Both the position numbers and the translations under genes were made by a program. This document shows positions 1 through 8,134 of a DNA stretch of 64,000 nucleotides, piece after piece. Origin of the DNA: Pampus argenteus. Lineage: Eukaryota; Chordata; Actinopteri; Scombriformes; Stromateidae. The notes beneath the pieces are model-generated. The model did not search any database and was not told where the DNA came from. It was given only the letters and a program-made list of their open reading frames with translations. Where the stretch lies: positions 20,024,001 to 20,088,000 of the forward strand of contig CM072876.1 of assembly GCA_036937835.1 (NCBI GenBank). Direction: 5' to 3'. The stretch's first letter is position 1; each line of letters starts with the position of its first letter.

Positions 1-68
1 GCTGAATGCACAAACAGCACATCACGTATGAGCAGAGGCGGAGCCAACGAACCCTCTGACTGACGCGT

Positions 69-84
69 ACGCACGCACGCACGC
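69..84. repeat. (ACGC)4 microsatellite
   Basis: Four ACGC copies follow a GCGT motif about 130 bp upstream of the U1 start. The locus recurs in every unit: usually four copies, five at 2967-2986 and 62092-62111, three at 4419-4430, 21543-21554 and 24435-24446, and interrupted by a G-to-A change near 50,715. Its copy number explains the 4-bp steps in unit length. Confidence 0.95.
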
Positions 85-385
85 ACCGAGTTAACGCCGT
101 CTTTGCCAAACATTTCGGTGTACTGTGAATATGTCGGTAAGAGGATAAGAAAAGGCACAAGGGGCTCTATGGCCCTAACCTGACCCTTTTGATCTCCACT
201 GCCGTTTGCTTTGGATTCATAAATGTACGGAAATTACAGGAATTGGATCTATTTTATTGCCCAGCATCAGCATAACGTACCTCACCCGGAACATTCACAG
301 TCACGCGCTCAGCAAGTCAGCCGCAGGCTGTGAGTAACATAGAGCTTGAAAGTAAACTTCACTTTCGCCTCGATTCAGCCCGACG

Positions 386-398
386 CTGTTGCTTTTAC
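386..398 (-). terminator. Candidate U2 3' box
   Basis: On the minus strand this reads GTAAAAGCAACAG, 17-29 nt after the mature U2 end. It loosely resembles the vertebrate snRNA 3' box (GTTT, spacer, AAA, purine-rich end), which directs Integrator-dependent 3' processing. It is conserved in every U2 3' flank examined. The assignment rests on position and partial match. Confidence 0.5.
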
Positions 399-414
399 TT
401 TCACATAGTCAGAG

Positions 415-602
415 GGGTGCACCGTTCCCGGAAGCACTGCAATACCGGGTCGATGCGTGGAGAGGACGGAGCAAGCCCCTGTTCCATCTCCCTGCTTCAA
501 AAATCAATTTAATATATGGTCCCCGGGTAGGGGACGTATCAGATATTAAACTGATAAGAACAGATACTACACTTGATCTTAGCCAAAAGGCCGAGAAGCG
601 AT
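415..602 (-). ncRNA. RNU2: U2 snRNA, copy 1
   Basis: U2 pairs with the intron branch point in the major spliceosome. The minus strand from 602 starts ATCGCTTCTCGGCC, as in vertebrate U2. The branch-point recognition hexamer GTAGTA is at nt 33-38, the Sm site ATTTTTG at nt 99-105 (498-504), and the 3' end GGTGCACC gives 188 nt. Stem IIb (GTCCCC/GGGGAC) and stem IV (CCCGG/CCGGG) differ from the human pairs on both sides, so pairing is kept. A shared PSE-like element lies at 649-665 and a candidate 3' box at 386-398. This copy is used as the array consensus for the other entries. Confidence 0.97.
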
Positions 603-648
603 ACCGTGAAGCTGCAGCAGGCGGGAGGGGGTTCTCCGCACAGCCGCC

Positions 649-665
649 CTCACTGACGGGCCTGA
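649..665 (-). promoter_or_regulatory. U2 proximal sequence element (PSE)
   Basis: The minus strand reads TCAGGCCCGTCAGTGAG at -63 to -47 from the U2 start. It differs at two bases from the block at the same distance from U1 (1438-1454). Position and sharing between two Pol II snRNA genes fit the SNAPc-binding PSE. It is present upstream of every U2 that keeps its 5' end, including the Keno-split genes (13435-13451 and 46947-46963). It is lost with the deletion at 58,358. Confidence 0.75.
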
Positions 666-805
666 ACCTGGTGCAACAGGCAAGGGATAACGGGTCAAAT
701 AACCGCTAAAGATGCCGAACGACAGGCGGAGGAAGTGCAACAGAGTAGCGCTAAACAAAGTTCCTTTAAGGGACCGGGTGCAGCGGCTCCTCCACTCTTC
801 CCGCC

Positions 806-811
806 CACGTG
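806..811. promoter_or_regulatory. E-box CACGTG upstream of U2
   Basis: A palindromic CACGTG sits at about -204 to -209 from the U2 start, where snRNA distal elements are usually found. It is kept in every unit checked. Its role as part of the U2 distal element is inferred from position only. Confidence 0.35.
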
Positions 812-864
812 GTACATTCGGGACCGATGGGAAAGCAGTAGAGGCTTGGCTGCTACAATGCAGC

Positions 865-872
865 GCCGCCAT
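865..872 (-). promoter_or_regulatory. YY1-like ATGGCGGC upstream of U2
   Basis: The minus strand reads ATGGCGGC at about -263 to -270 from U2, next to CTACAATGCA, which partly resembles the SPH/ZNF143 element. The flanking bases differ by subtype. One unit (near 5,179) has lost the adjacent 25 bp. Confidence 0.3.
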
Positions 873-1199
873 TGGGGACCGGTTGTTTCTGTCATTCACT
901 GATTTCAGCGTTCACATGTGACAAAATGATCACGAGCGGGCCCTCTGCGAAAGCGGCTCTATCCGCGGACTCTCCCTGCGCCGTACAAGCTTTACCGTCT
1001 CTACTCTAGACGGGAGCATAAGTGACAAAATGAACACCGCGTTGCATTAAAGGAGACTTGAAGCTAGCGGCCGAGACCACAAAAGCGTTTGAATGAAAGG
1101 GTCATTTGCTCGTACACCTCCACGCGACGGGACGTCATTTTGCTAGCGGGGCGGCCGCAGGTTCGAGCCACTGACGTGGCTTTTCTGTCCGGACACGCT

Positions 1200-1212
1200 C
1201 ACTATTGTTGAC
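1200..1212 (-). terminator. Candidate U1 3' box
   Basis: The minus strand reads GTCAACAATAGTG, 14-26 nt after the U1 3' end. This fits the loose vertebrate 3' box pattern. It is retained downstream of all 33 U1 copies, including the one at the Keno duplication junction. Confidence 0.5.
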
Positions 1213-1225
1213 ATTGCACGTATAA

Positions 1226-1389
1226 CAAGGGGAGAGCGCGAACGCAGTCCCCCACTACCACAAATTATGCAGTCGAGATTCCCACATTTGGGGAATTCGC
1301 AGAGGTCAGTCGGCCGGGGTGCAATGGCTGAGCTTCGCCCTGGGTGAACCGCCTACTTGATCATGGTGTCTCCCCTGCCAGGTAAGTAT
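1226..1389 (-). ncRNA. RNU1: U1 snRNA, copy 1
   Basis: U1 recognises 5' splice sites in the major spliceosome. The minus strand from 1389 starts ATACTTACCTGGCAGGGG, whose nt 3-11 are complementary to the 5' splice site consensus. The U1A loop keeps ATTGCAC. Stem III shows a swapped pair (ATTCCC/GGGAAT). The Sm site AATTTGTGG is at nt 124-132 (1258-1266), and the 164-nt RNA ends CTCTCCCCTTG. Loop I reads GATCAAGTAG rather than the usual GATCACGAAG, and the lower stem I has two mismatches. Copy-specific differences are A at nt 56 and C at nt 39. PSE-like block at 1433-1454. Confidence 0.96.
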
Positions 1390-1863
1390 GACTTGGGGCC
1401 GCTTGATAGAAGGGAGTGGACTCCGGGTCAAACGGTTCTCACTGACGGTGCTGAATGCACAAACAGCACATCACGTATGAGCAGAGGCGGAGCCAACGAA
1501 CCCTCTGACTGACGCGTACGCACGCACGCACGCACCGAGTTAACGCCGTCTTTGCCAAACATTTCGGTGTACTGTGAATATGTCGGTAAGAGGATAAGAA
1601 AAGGCACAAGGGGCTCTATGGCCCTAACCTGACCCTTTTGATCTCCACTGCCGTTTGCTTTGGATTCATAAATGTACGGAAATTACAGGAATTGGATCTA
1701 TTTTATTGCCCAGCATCAGCATAACGTACCTCACCCGGAACATTCACAGTCACGCGCTCAGCAAGTCAGCCGCAGGCTGTGAGTAACATAGAGCTTGAAA
1801 GTAAACTTCACTTTCGCCTCGATTCAGCCCGACGCTGTTGCTTTTACTTTCACATAGTCAGAG
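1390..1863. other. Spacer with U1 promoter and U2 3' flank
   Basis: This roughly 474-bp spacer recurs in each unit. It holds the U1 PSE, the ACGC microsatellite and a block at 1660-1675 that is ggattcataaatg in the first two units and ggatgcataaatg elsewhere. It ends at the U2 3' box. No octamer and no coding gene are evident. Confidence 0.8.
1433..1454 (-). promoter_or_regulatory. U1 proximal sequence element (PSE)
   Basis: The minus strand contains CACCGTCAGTGAGAACCG at -61 to -44 from the U1 start. This fits the vertebrate PSE pattern as I recall it (CACC-T-A, spacer, AAA, then G). The same core occurs at the same distance upstream of U2. It is present at all 33 U1 genes. Confidence 0.75.
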
Positions 1864-2051
1864 GGGTGCACCGTTCCCGGAAGCACTGCAATACCGGGTC
1901 GATGCGTGGAGAGGACGGAGCAAGCCCCTGTTCCATCTCCCTGCTTCAAAAATCAATTTAATATATGGTCCCCGGGTAGGGGACGTATCAGATATTAAAC
2001 TGATAAGAACAGATACTACACTTGATCTTAGCCAAAAGGCCGAGAAGCGAT
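1864..2051 (-). ncRNA. RNU2: U2 snRNA, copy 2
   Basis: Full length, 188 nt, no difference from copy 1 seen. Its upstream spacer is of the window-edge subtype (ccattgggg). Confidence 0.95.
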
Positions 2052-2674
2052 ACCGTGAAGCTGCAGCAGGCGGGAGGGGGTTCTCCGCACAGCCGCCCTC
2101 ACTGACGGGCCTGAACCTGGTGCAACAGGCAAGGGATAACGGGTCAAATAACCGCTAAAGATGCCGAACGACAGGCGGAGGAAGTGCAACAGAGTAGCGC
2201 TAAACAAAGTTCCTTTAAGGGACCGGGTGCAGCGGCTCCTCCACTCTTCCCGCCCACGTGGTACATTCGGGACCGATGGGAAAGCAGTAGAGGCTTGGCT
2301 GCTACAATGCAGCGCCGCCATTGGGGACCGGTTGTTTCTGTCATTCACTGATTTCAGCGTTCACATGTGACAAAATGATCACGAGCGGGCCCTCTGCGAA
2401 AGCGGCTCTATCCGCGGACTCTCCCTGCGCCGTACAAGCTTTACCGTCTCTACTCTAGACGGGAGCATAAGTGACAAAATGAACACCGCGTTGCATTAAA
2501 GGAGACTTGAAGCTAGCGGCCGAGACCACAAAAGCGTTTGAATGAAAGGGTCATTTGCTCGTACACCTCCACGCGACGGGACGTCATTTTGCTAGCGGGG
2601 CGGCCGCAGGTTCGATCCACTGACGTGGCTTTCCTGTCCGGACACGCTCACTATTGTTGACATTGCACGTATAA

Positions 2675-2838
2675 CAAGGGGAGAGCGCGAACGCAGTCCC
2701 CCACTACCACAAATTATGCAGTCGAGATTCCCACATTTGGGAATTTCGCAGAGGTCAGTCGGCCGGGGTGCAATGGCTGAGCCTCGCCCTGGGTGAACCG
2801 CCTACTTGATCATGGTGTCTCCCCTGCCAGGTAAGTAT
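2675..2838 (-). ncRNA. RNU1: U1 snRNA, copy 2
   Basis: Full length. It carries C at nt 39 (edge subtype). In stem-loop III the C run is one shorter and the A run one longer (gggaatttcgc on the plus strand instead of ggggaattcgc), which shifts the stem register. Confidence 0.92.
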
Positions 2839-3316
2839 GACTTGGGGCCGCTTGATAGAAGGGAGTGGACTCTGGGTCAAACGGTTCTCACTGACGGTGC
2901 TGAATGCACAAACAGCACATCACGTATGAGCAGAGGCGGAGCCAACGAACCCTCTGACTGACGCGTACGCACGCACGCACGCACGCACCGAGTTAACGCC
3001 GTCTTTGCCAAACATTTCGGTGTACTGTGAATATGTCGGTAAGAGGATAAGAAAAGGCACAAGGGGCTCTATGGCCCTAACCTGACCCTTTTGATCTCCA
3101 CTGCCGTTTGCTTTGGATGCATAAATGTACGGAAATTACAGGAATTGGATCTATTTTATTGCCCAGCATCAGCATAACGTACCTCACCCGGAACATTCAC
3201 AGTCACGCGCTCAGCAAGTCAGCCGCAGGCTGTGAGTAACATAGAGCTTGAAAGTAAACTTCACTTTCGCCTCGATTCAGCCCGACGCTGTTGCTTTTAC
3301 TTTCACGTAGTCAGAG

Positions 3317-3504
3317 GGGTGCACCGTTCCCGGAAGCACTGCAATACCGGGTCGATGCGTGGAGAGGACGGAGCAAGCCCCTGTTCCATCTCCCTGCTTC
3401 AAAAATCAATTTAATATATGGTCCCCGGGTAGGGGACGTATCAGATATTAAACTGATAAGAACAGATACTACACTTGATCTTAGCCAAAAGGCCGAGAAG
3501 CGAT
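3317..3504 (-). ncRNA. RNU2: U2 snRNA, copy 3
   Basis: Full length and consensus within the RNA. One change (cacgtag for cacatag) lies in its 3' flank near 3307. The unit is a mosaic between the edge and central subtypes. Confidence 0.95.
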
Positions 3505-4126
3505 ACCGTGAAGCTGCAGCAGGCGGGAGGGGGTTCTCCGCACAGCCGCCCTCACTGACGGGCCTGAACCTGGTGCAACAGGCAAGGGATAACGGGTCAA
3601 ATAACCGCTAAAGATGCCGAACGACAGGCGGAGGAAGTGCAACAGAGTAGCGCTAAACAAAGTTCCTTTAAGGGACCGGGTGCAGCGGCTCCTCCACTCT
3701 TCCCGCCCACGTGGTACATTCGGGACCGATGGGAAAGCAGTAGAGGCGTGGCTGCTACAATGCAGCGCCGCCATGGAGACCGGTTGTTTCTGTCATTCAC
3801 TGATTTCAGCGTTCACATGTGACAAAATGATCACGAGCGGGCCCTCTGCGAAAGCGGCTCTATCCGCGGACTCTCCCTGCGCCGTACAAGCTTTACCGTC
3901 TCTACTCTAGACGGGAGCATAAGTGACAAAATGAACACCGCGTTGCATTAAAGGAGACTTGAAGCTAGCGGCCGAGACCACAAAAGCGTTTGAATGAAAG
4001 GGTCATTTGCTCGTACACCTCCACGCGACGGGACTTCATTTTGCTAGCGGGGCGGCCGCAGGTTCGAGCCACTGACGTGGCTTTCCTGTCCGGACACGCT
4101 CACTATTGTTGACATTGTACGTATAA

Positions 4127-4290
4127 CAAGGGGAGAGCGCGAACGCAGTCCCCCACTACCACAAATTATGCAGTCGAGATTCCCACATTTGGGGAATTCG
4201 CAGAGGTCAGTCGGCCGGGGTGCAATGGCTGAGCCTCGCCCTGGGTGAACCACCTACTTGATCATGGTGTCTCCCCTGCCAGGTAAGTAT
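4127..4290 (-). ncRNA. RNU1: U1 snRNA, copy 3
   Basis: First copy with U at nt 39 (central subtype). The 3' flank has the gtacg variant and the gacttcatt variant. Confidence 0.95.
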
Positions 4291-4760
4291 GACTTGGGGC
4301 CGCTTGATAGAAGGGAGTGGACTCCGGGTCAAACGGTTCTCACTGACGGTGCTGAATGCACAAACAGCACATCACGTATGAGCAGAGGCGGAGCCAACGA
4401 ACCCTCTGACTGACGCGTACGCACGCACGCACCGAGTTAACACCGTCTTTGCCAAACATTTCGGTGTACTGTGAATATGTCGGTAAGAGGATAAGAAAAG
4501 GCACAAGGGGCTCTATGGCCCTAACCTGACCCTTTTGATCTCCACTGCCGTTTGCTTTGGATGCATAAATGTACGGAAATTACAGGAATTGGATCTATTT
4601 TATTGCCCAGCATCAGCATAACGTACCTCACCCGGAACATTCACAGTCACGCGCTCAGCAAGTCAGCCGCAGGCTGTGAGTAACATAGAGCTTGAAAGTA
4701 AACTTCACTTTCGCCTCGATTCAGCCCGACGCTGTTGCTTTTACTTTCACATAGTCAGAG

Positions 4761-4948
4761 GGGTGCACCGTTCCTGGAAGCACTGCAATACCGGGTCGAT
4801 GCGTGGAGAGGACGGAGCAAGCCCCTGTTCCATCTCCCTGCTTCAAAAATCAATTTAATATATGGTCCCCGGGTAGGGGACGTATCAGATATTAAACTAA
4901 AAAGAACAGATACTACACTTGATCTTAGCCAAAAGGCCGAGAAGCGAT
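4761..4948 (-). ncRNA. RNU2: U2 snRNA, copy 4, stem IIa and stem IV changes
   Basis: Length is 188 nt, but A48 and C50 are both U, which weakens stem IIa (AUCAG/CUGAU) without a compensating change. G174 is A in stem IV. Its upstream region has also lost 25 bp near -230. This is a likely impaired copy, possibly on its way to a pseudogene. Confidence 0.85.
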
Positions 4949-5545
4949 ACCGTGAAGCTGCAGCAGGCGGGAGGGGGTTCTCCGCACAGCCGCCCTCACT
5001 GACGGGCCTGAACCTGGTGCAACAGGCAAGGGATAACGGGTCAAATAACCGCTAAAGATGCCGAACGACAGGCGGAGGAAGTGCAACAGAGTAGCGCTAA
5101 ACAAAGTTCCTTTAAGGGACCGGGTGCAGCGGCTCCTCCACTCTTCCCGCCCACGTGGTACATTCGGGACCGATGGGAATGCAGCGCCGCCATGGAGACC
5201 GGTTGTTTCTGTCATTCACTGATTTCAGCGTTCACATGTGACAAAATGATCACGAGCGGGCCCTCTGCGAAAGCGGCTCTATCCGCGGACTCTCCCTGCG
5301 CCGTACAAGCTTTACCGTCTCTACTCTAGACGGGAGCATAAGTGACAAAATGAACACCGTGTTGCATTAAAGGAGACTTGAAGCTAGCGGCCGAGACCAC
5401 AAAAGCGTTTGAATGAAAGGGTCATTTGCTCGTACACCTCCACGCGACGGGACTTCATTTTGCTAGCGGGGCGGCCGCAGGTTCGAGCCACTGACGTGGC
5501 TTTCCTGTCCGGACACGCTCACTATTGTTGACATTGTACGTATAA

Positions 5546-5709
5546 CAAGGGGAGAGCGCGAACGCAGTCCCCCACTACCACAAATTATGCAGTCGAGATT
5601 CCCACATTTGGGGAATTCGCAGAGGTCAGTCGGCCGGGGTGCAATGGCTGAGCCTCGCCCTGGGTGAACCACCTACTTGATCATGGTGTCTCCCCTGCCA
5701 GGTAAGTAT
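5546..5709 (-). ncRNA. RNU1: U1 snRNA, copy 4
   Basis: Consensus RNA with the gtacg 3' flank. One base just beyond the PSE differs (ccgcgtc for ccgggtc). Confidence 0.95.
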
Positions 5710-6183
5710 GACTTGGGGCCGCTTGATAGAAGGGAGTGGACTCCGCGTCAAACGGTTCTCACTGACGGTGCTGAATGCACAAACAGCACATCACGTATGA
5801 GCAGAGGCGGAGCCAACGAACCCTCTGACTGACGCGTACGCACGCACGCACGCACCGAGTTAACACCGTCTTTGCCAAACATTTCGGTGTACTGTGAATA
5901 TGTCGGTAAGAGGATAAGAAAAGGCACAAGGGGCTCTATGGCCCTAACCTGACCCTTTTGATCTCCACTGCCGTTTGCTTTGGATGCATAAATGTACGGA
6001 AATTACAGGAATTGGATCTATTTTATTGCCCAGCATCAGCATAACGTACCTCACCCGGAACATTCACAGTCACGCGCTCAGCAAGTCAGCCGCAGGCTGT
6101 GAGTAACATAGAGCTTGAAAGTAAACTTCACTTTCGCCTCGATTCAGCCCGACGCTGTTGCTTTTACTTTCACATAGTCAGAG

Positions 6184-6371
6184 GGGTGCACCGTTCCCGG
6201 AAGCACTGCAATACCGGGTCGATGCATGGAGAGGACGGAGCAAGCCCCTGTTCCATCTCCCTGCTTCAAAAATCAATTTAATATATGGTCCCCGGGTAGG
6301 GGACGTATCAGATATTAAACTGATAAGAACAGATACTACACTTGATCTTAGCCAAAAGGCCGAGAAGCGAT
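6184..6371 (-). ncRNA. RNU2: U2 snRNA, copy 5
   Basis: Full length, with a single change C146U (6226) between stems III and IV. Confidence 0.93.
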
Positions 6372-6993
6372 ACCGTGAAGCTGCAGCAGGCGGGAGGGGG
6401 TTCTCCGCACAGCCGCCCTCACTGACGGGCCTGAACCTGGTGCAACAGGCAAGGGATAACGGGTCAAATAACCGCTAAAGATGCCGAACGACAGGCGGAG
6501 GAAGTGCAACAGAGTAGCGCTAAACAAAGTTCCTTTAAGGGACCGGGTGCAGCGGCTCCTCCACTCTTCCCGCCCACGTGGTACATTCGGGACCGATGGG
6601 AAAGCAGTAGAGGCGTGGCTGCTACAATGCAGCGCCGCCATGGAGACCGGTTGTTTCTGTCATTCACTGATTTCAGCGTTCACATGTGACAAAATGATCA
6701 CGAGCGGGCCCTCTGCGAAAGCGGCTCTATCCGCGGACTCTCCCTGCGCCGTACAAGCTTTACCGTCTCTACTCTAGACGGGAGCATAAGTGACAAAATG
6801 AACACCGTGTTGCATTAAAGGAGACTTGAAGCTAGCGGCCGAGACCACAAAAGCGTTTGAATGAAAGGGTCATTTGCTCGTACACCTCCACGCGACGGGA
6901 CTTCATTTTGCTAGCGGGGCGGCCGCAGGTTCGAGCCACTGACGTGGCTTTCCTGTCCGGACACGCTCACTATTGTTGACATTGTACGTATAA

Positions 6994-7157
6994 CAAGGGG
7001 AGAGCGCGAACGCAGTCCCCCACTACCACAAATTATGCAGTCGAGATTCCCACATTTGGGGAATTCGCAGAGGTCAGTCGGCCGGGGTGCAATGGCTGAG
7101 CCTCGCCCTGGGTGAACCACCTACTTGATCATGGTGTCTCCCCTGCCAGGTAAGTAT
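6994..7157 (-). ncRNA. RNU1: U1 snRNA, copy 5
   Basis: Consensus RNA with the gtacg 3' flank. It lies immediately before the first Keno-bearing unit. Confidence 0.95.
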
Positions 7158-7631
7158 GACTTGGGGCCGCTTGATAGAAGGGAGTGGACTCCGGGTCAAA
7201 CGGTTCTCACTGACGGTGCTGAATGCACAAACAGCACATCACGTATGAGCAGAGGCGGAGCCAACGAACCCTCTGACTGACGCGTACGCACGCACGCACG
7301 CACCGAGTTAACACCGTCTTTGCCAAACATTTCGGTGTACTGTGAATATGTCGGTAAGAGGATAAGAAAAGGCACAAGGGGCTCTATGGCCCTAACCTGA
7401 CCCTTTTGATCTCCACTGCCGTTTGCTTTGGATGCATAAATGTACGGAAATTACAGGAATTGGATCTATTTTATTGCCCAGCATCAGCATAACGTACCTC
7501 ACCCGGAACATTCACAGTCACGCGCTCAGCAAGTCAGCCGCAGGCTGTGAGTAACATAGAGCTTGAAAGTAAACTTCACTTTCGCCTCGATTCAGCCCGA
7601 CGCTGTTGCTTTTACTTTCACATAGTCAGAG

Positions 7632-7782
7632 GGGTGCACCGTTCCCGGAAGCACTGCAATACCGGGTCGATGCGTGGAGAGGACGGAGCAAGCCCCTGTT
7701 CCATCTCCCTGCTTCAAAAATCAATTTAATATATGGTCCCCGGGTAGGGGACGTATCAGATATTAAACTGATAAGAACAGAT
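7632..7782 (-). pseudogene. RNU2: U2 snRNA copy 6, 3' part (nt 38-188), split by Keno
   Basis: The 3' 151 nt of U2 are intact, including the Sm site and stems III-IV. They are separated from the 5' part (13363-13388) by Keno copy 1. Nt 27-37 are absent from both halves. It cannot give a functional U2 because the branch-point sequence is destroyed. Confidence 0.95.
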
Positions 7783-7796
7783 TTTTTTTTTTTTTC

Positions 7797-8134
7797 TTTT
7801 GAAAGAAATTTATTGTCACTCAGTTCAGTTATACTTCATCAAAATTTGGTACAAATTTTCTTGAAAATAAATATATTCTGTAAAACAGTAACAAACAATA
7901 AAAACAATAGTTTTAAGAAGTGTCACAGTCAATTTTTCCAAGTAAAATATGTACAAGTGTTGAGTGTCCTATTTCAAGTTTTTAAAAGTTTATTGCATTT
8001 ATTAAAATGCTCTCTTCAGAGTCAGTTTTTGTGCAGGAGCGCAATGAGTCCCTAACCAGGGAAAAACTCATTTTGCTCTCCCGAACAGCAGGCCTCTCGG
8101 GGTTCTTTGGTGGTGCTCAGTGGAGATCCCCGCC
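7797..8134 (-). other. Keno copy 1 3' UTR
   Basis: This AT-rich segment between the ORF2 stop and the A tail is the part the reverse transcriptase is expected to engage at the start of target-primed reverse transcription. No conserved stem or known RNA motif is evident by eye. Confidence 0.7.
7809..7814 (-). promoter_or_regulatory. Keno polyadenylation signal AATAAA
   Basis: AATAAA on the minus strand lies 13 nt before the 3' A run. Equivalent sites are 33634-33639 and 41321-41326 in copies 2 and 3. Confidence 0.7.

Larger units (their letters stand above)
1..414. other. Partial spacer between U1 promoter and U2 3' end
   Basis: The window opens inside the upstream region of a U1 gene that lies beyond the left edge. 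It holds the distal half of the U1 upstream region, four ACGC copies at 69-84, and the 3' flank of the first U2. No protein gene is seen. Confidence 0.85.
603..1225. other. Spacer with U2 promoter and U1 3' flank
   Basis: This 623-bp GC-rich spacer recurs in each unit. Next to U2 it holds the PSE-like block; farther up are CACGTG (806-811) and a YY1-like GCCGCCAT (865-872). The far end carries the U1 3' flank. No classical octamer (ATTTGCAT) is seen and no protein gene. Minor subtypes are defined here: ccattgggg or ccatggag near 870, gacgtcatt or gacttcatt near 1131, and tagcgg or tatcgg near 1144. Confidence 0.8.

Noticed and set aside
330..709. Plus-strand ORFs of 60-106 aa repeated in every unit
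   Set aside because: They overlap U2 on the antisense strand, many begin at non-ATG codons, and they resemble no protein family. They repeat only because the unit repeats.
1152..1180. tRNA-like B box (ggttcgagcc) in the spacer
   Set aside because: No matching A box at the right distance, no cloverleaf, and no terminator; the match is one base short of the usual spacing.
1125..1180. CRE-like gacgtca and tgacgtgg as regulated promoter sites
   Set aside because: The first is gacttca in many units and both lie over 500 bp from the U2 start; no gene start fits them.
1661..1675. atgcat near -280 of U1 as an Oct-factor octamer
   Set aside because: It is not a proper octamer and is attcat in the first two units, so it is not conserved.
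7606..8055. 149-aa ORF across the U2-Keno boundary
   Set aside because: Antisense to both U2 and the Keno 3' UTR, and read through the T run; no support as a gene.
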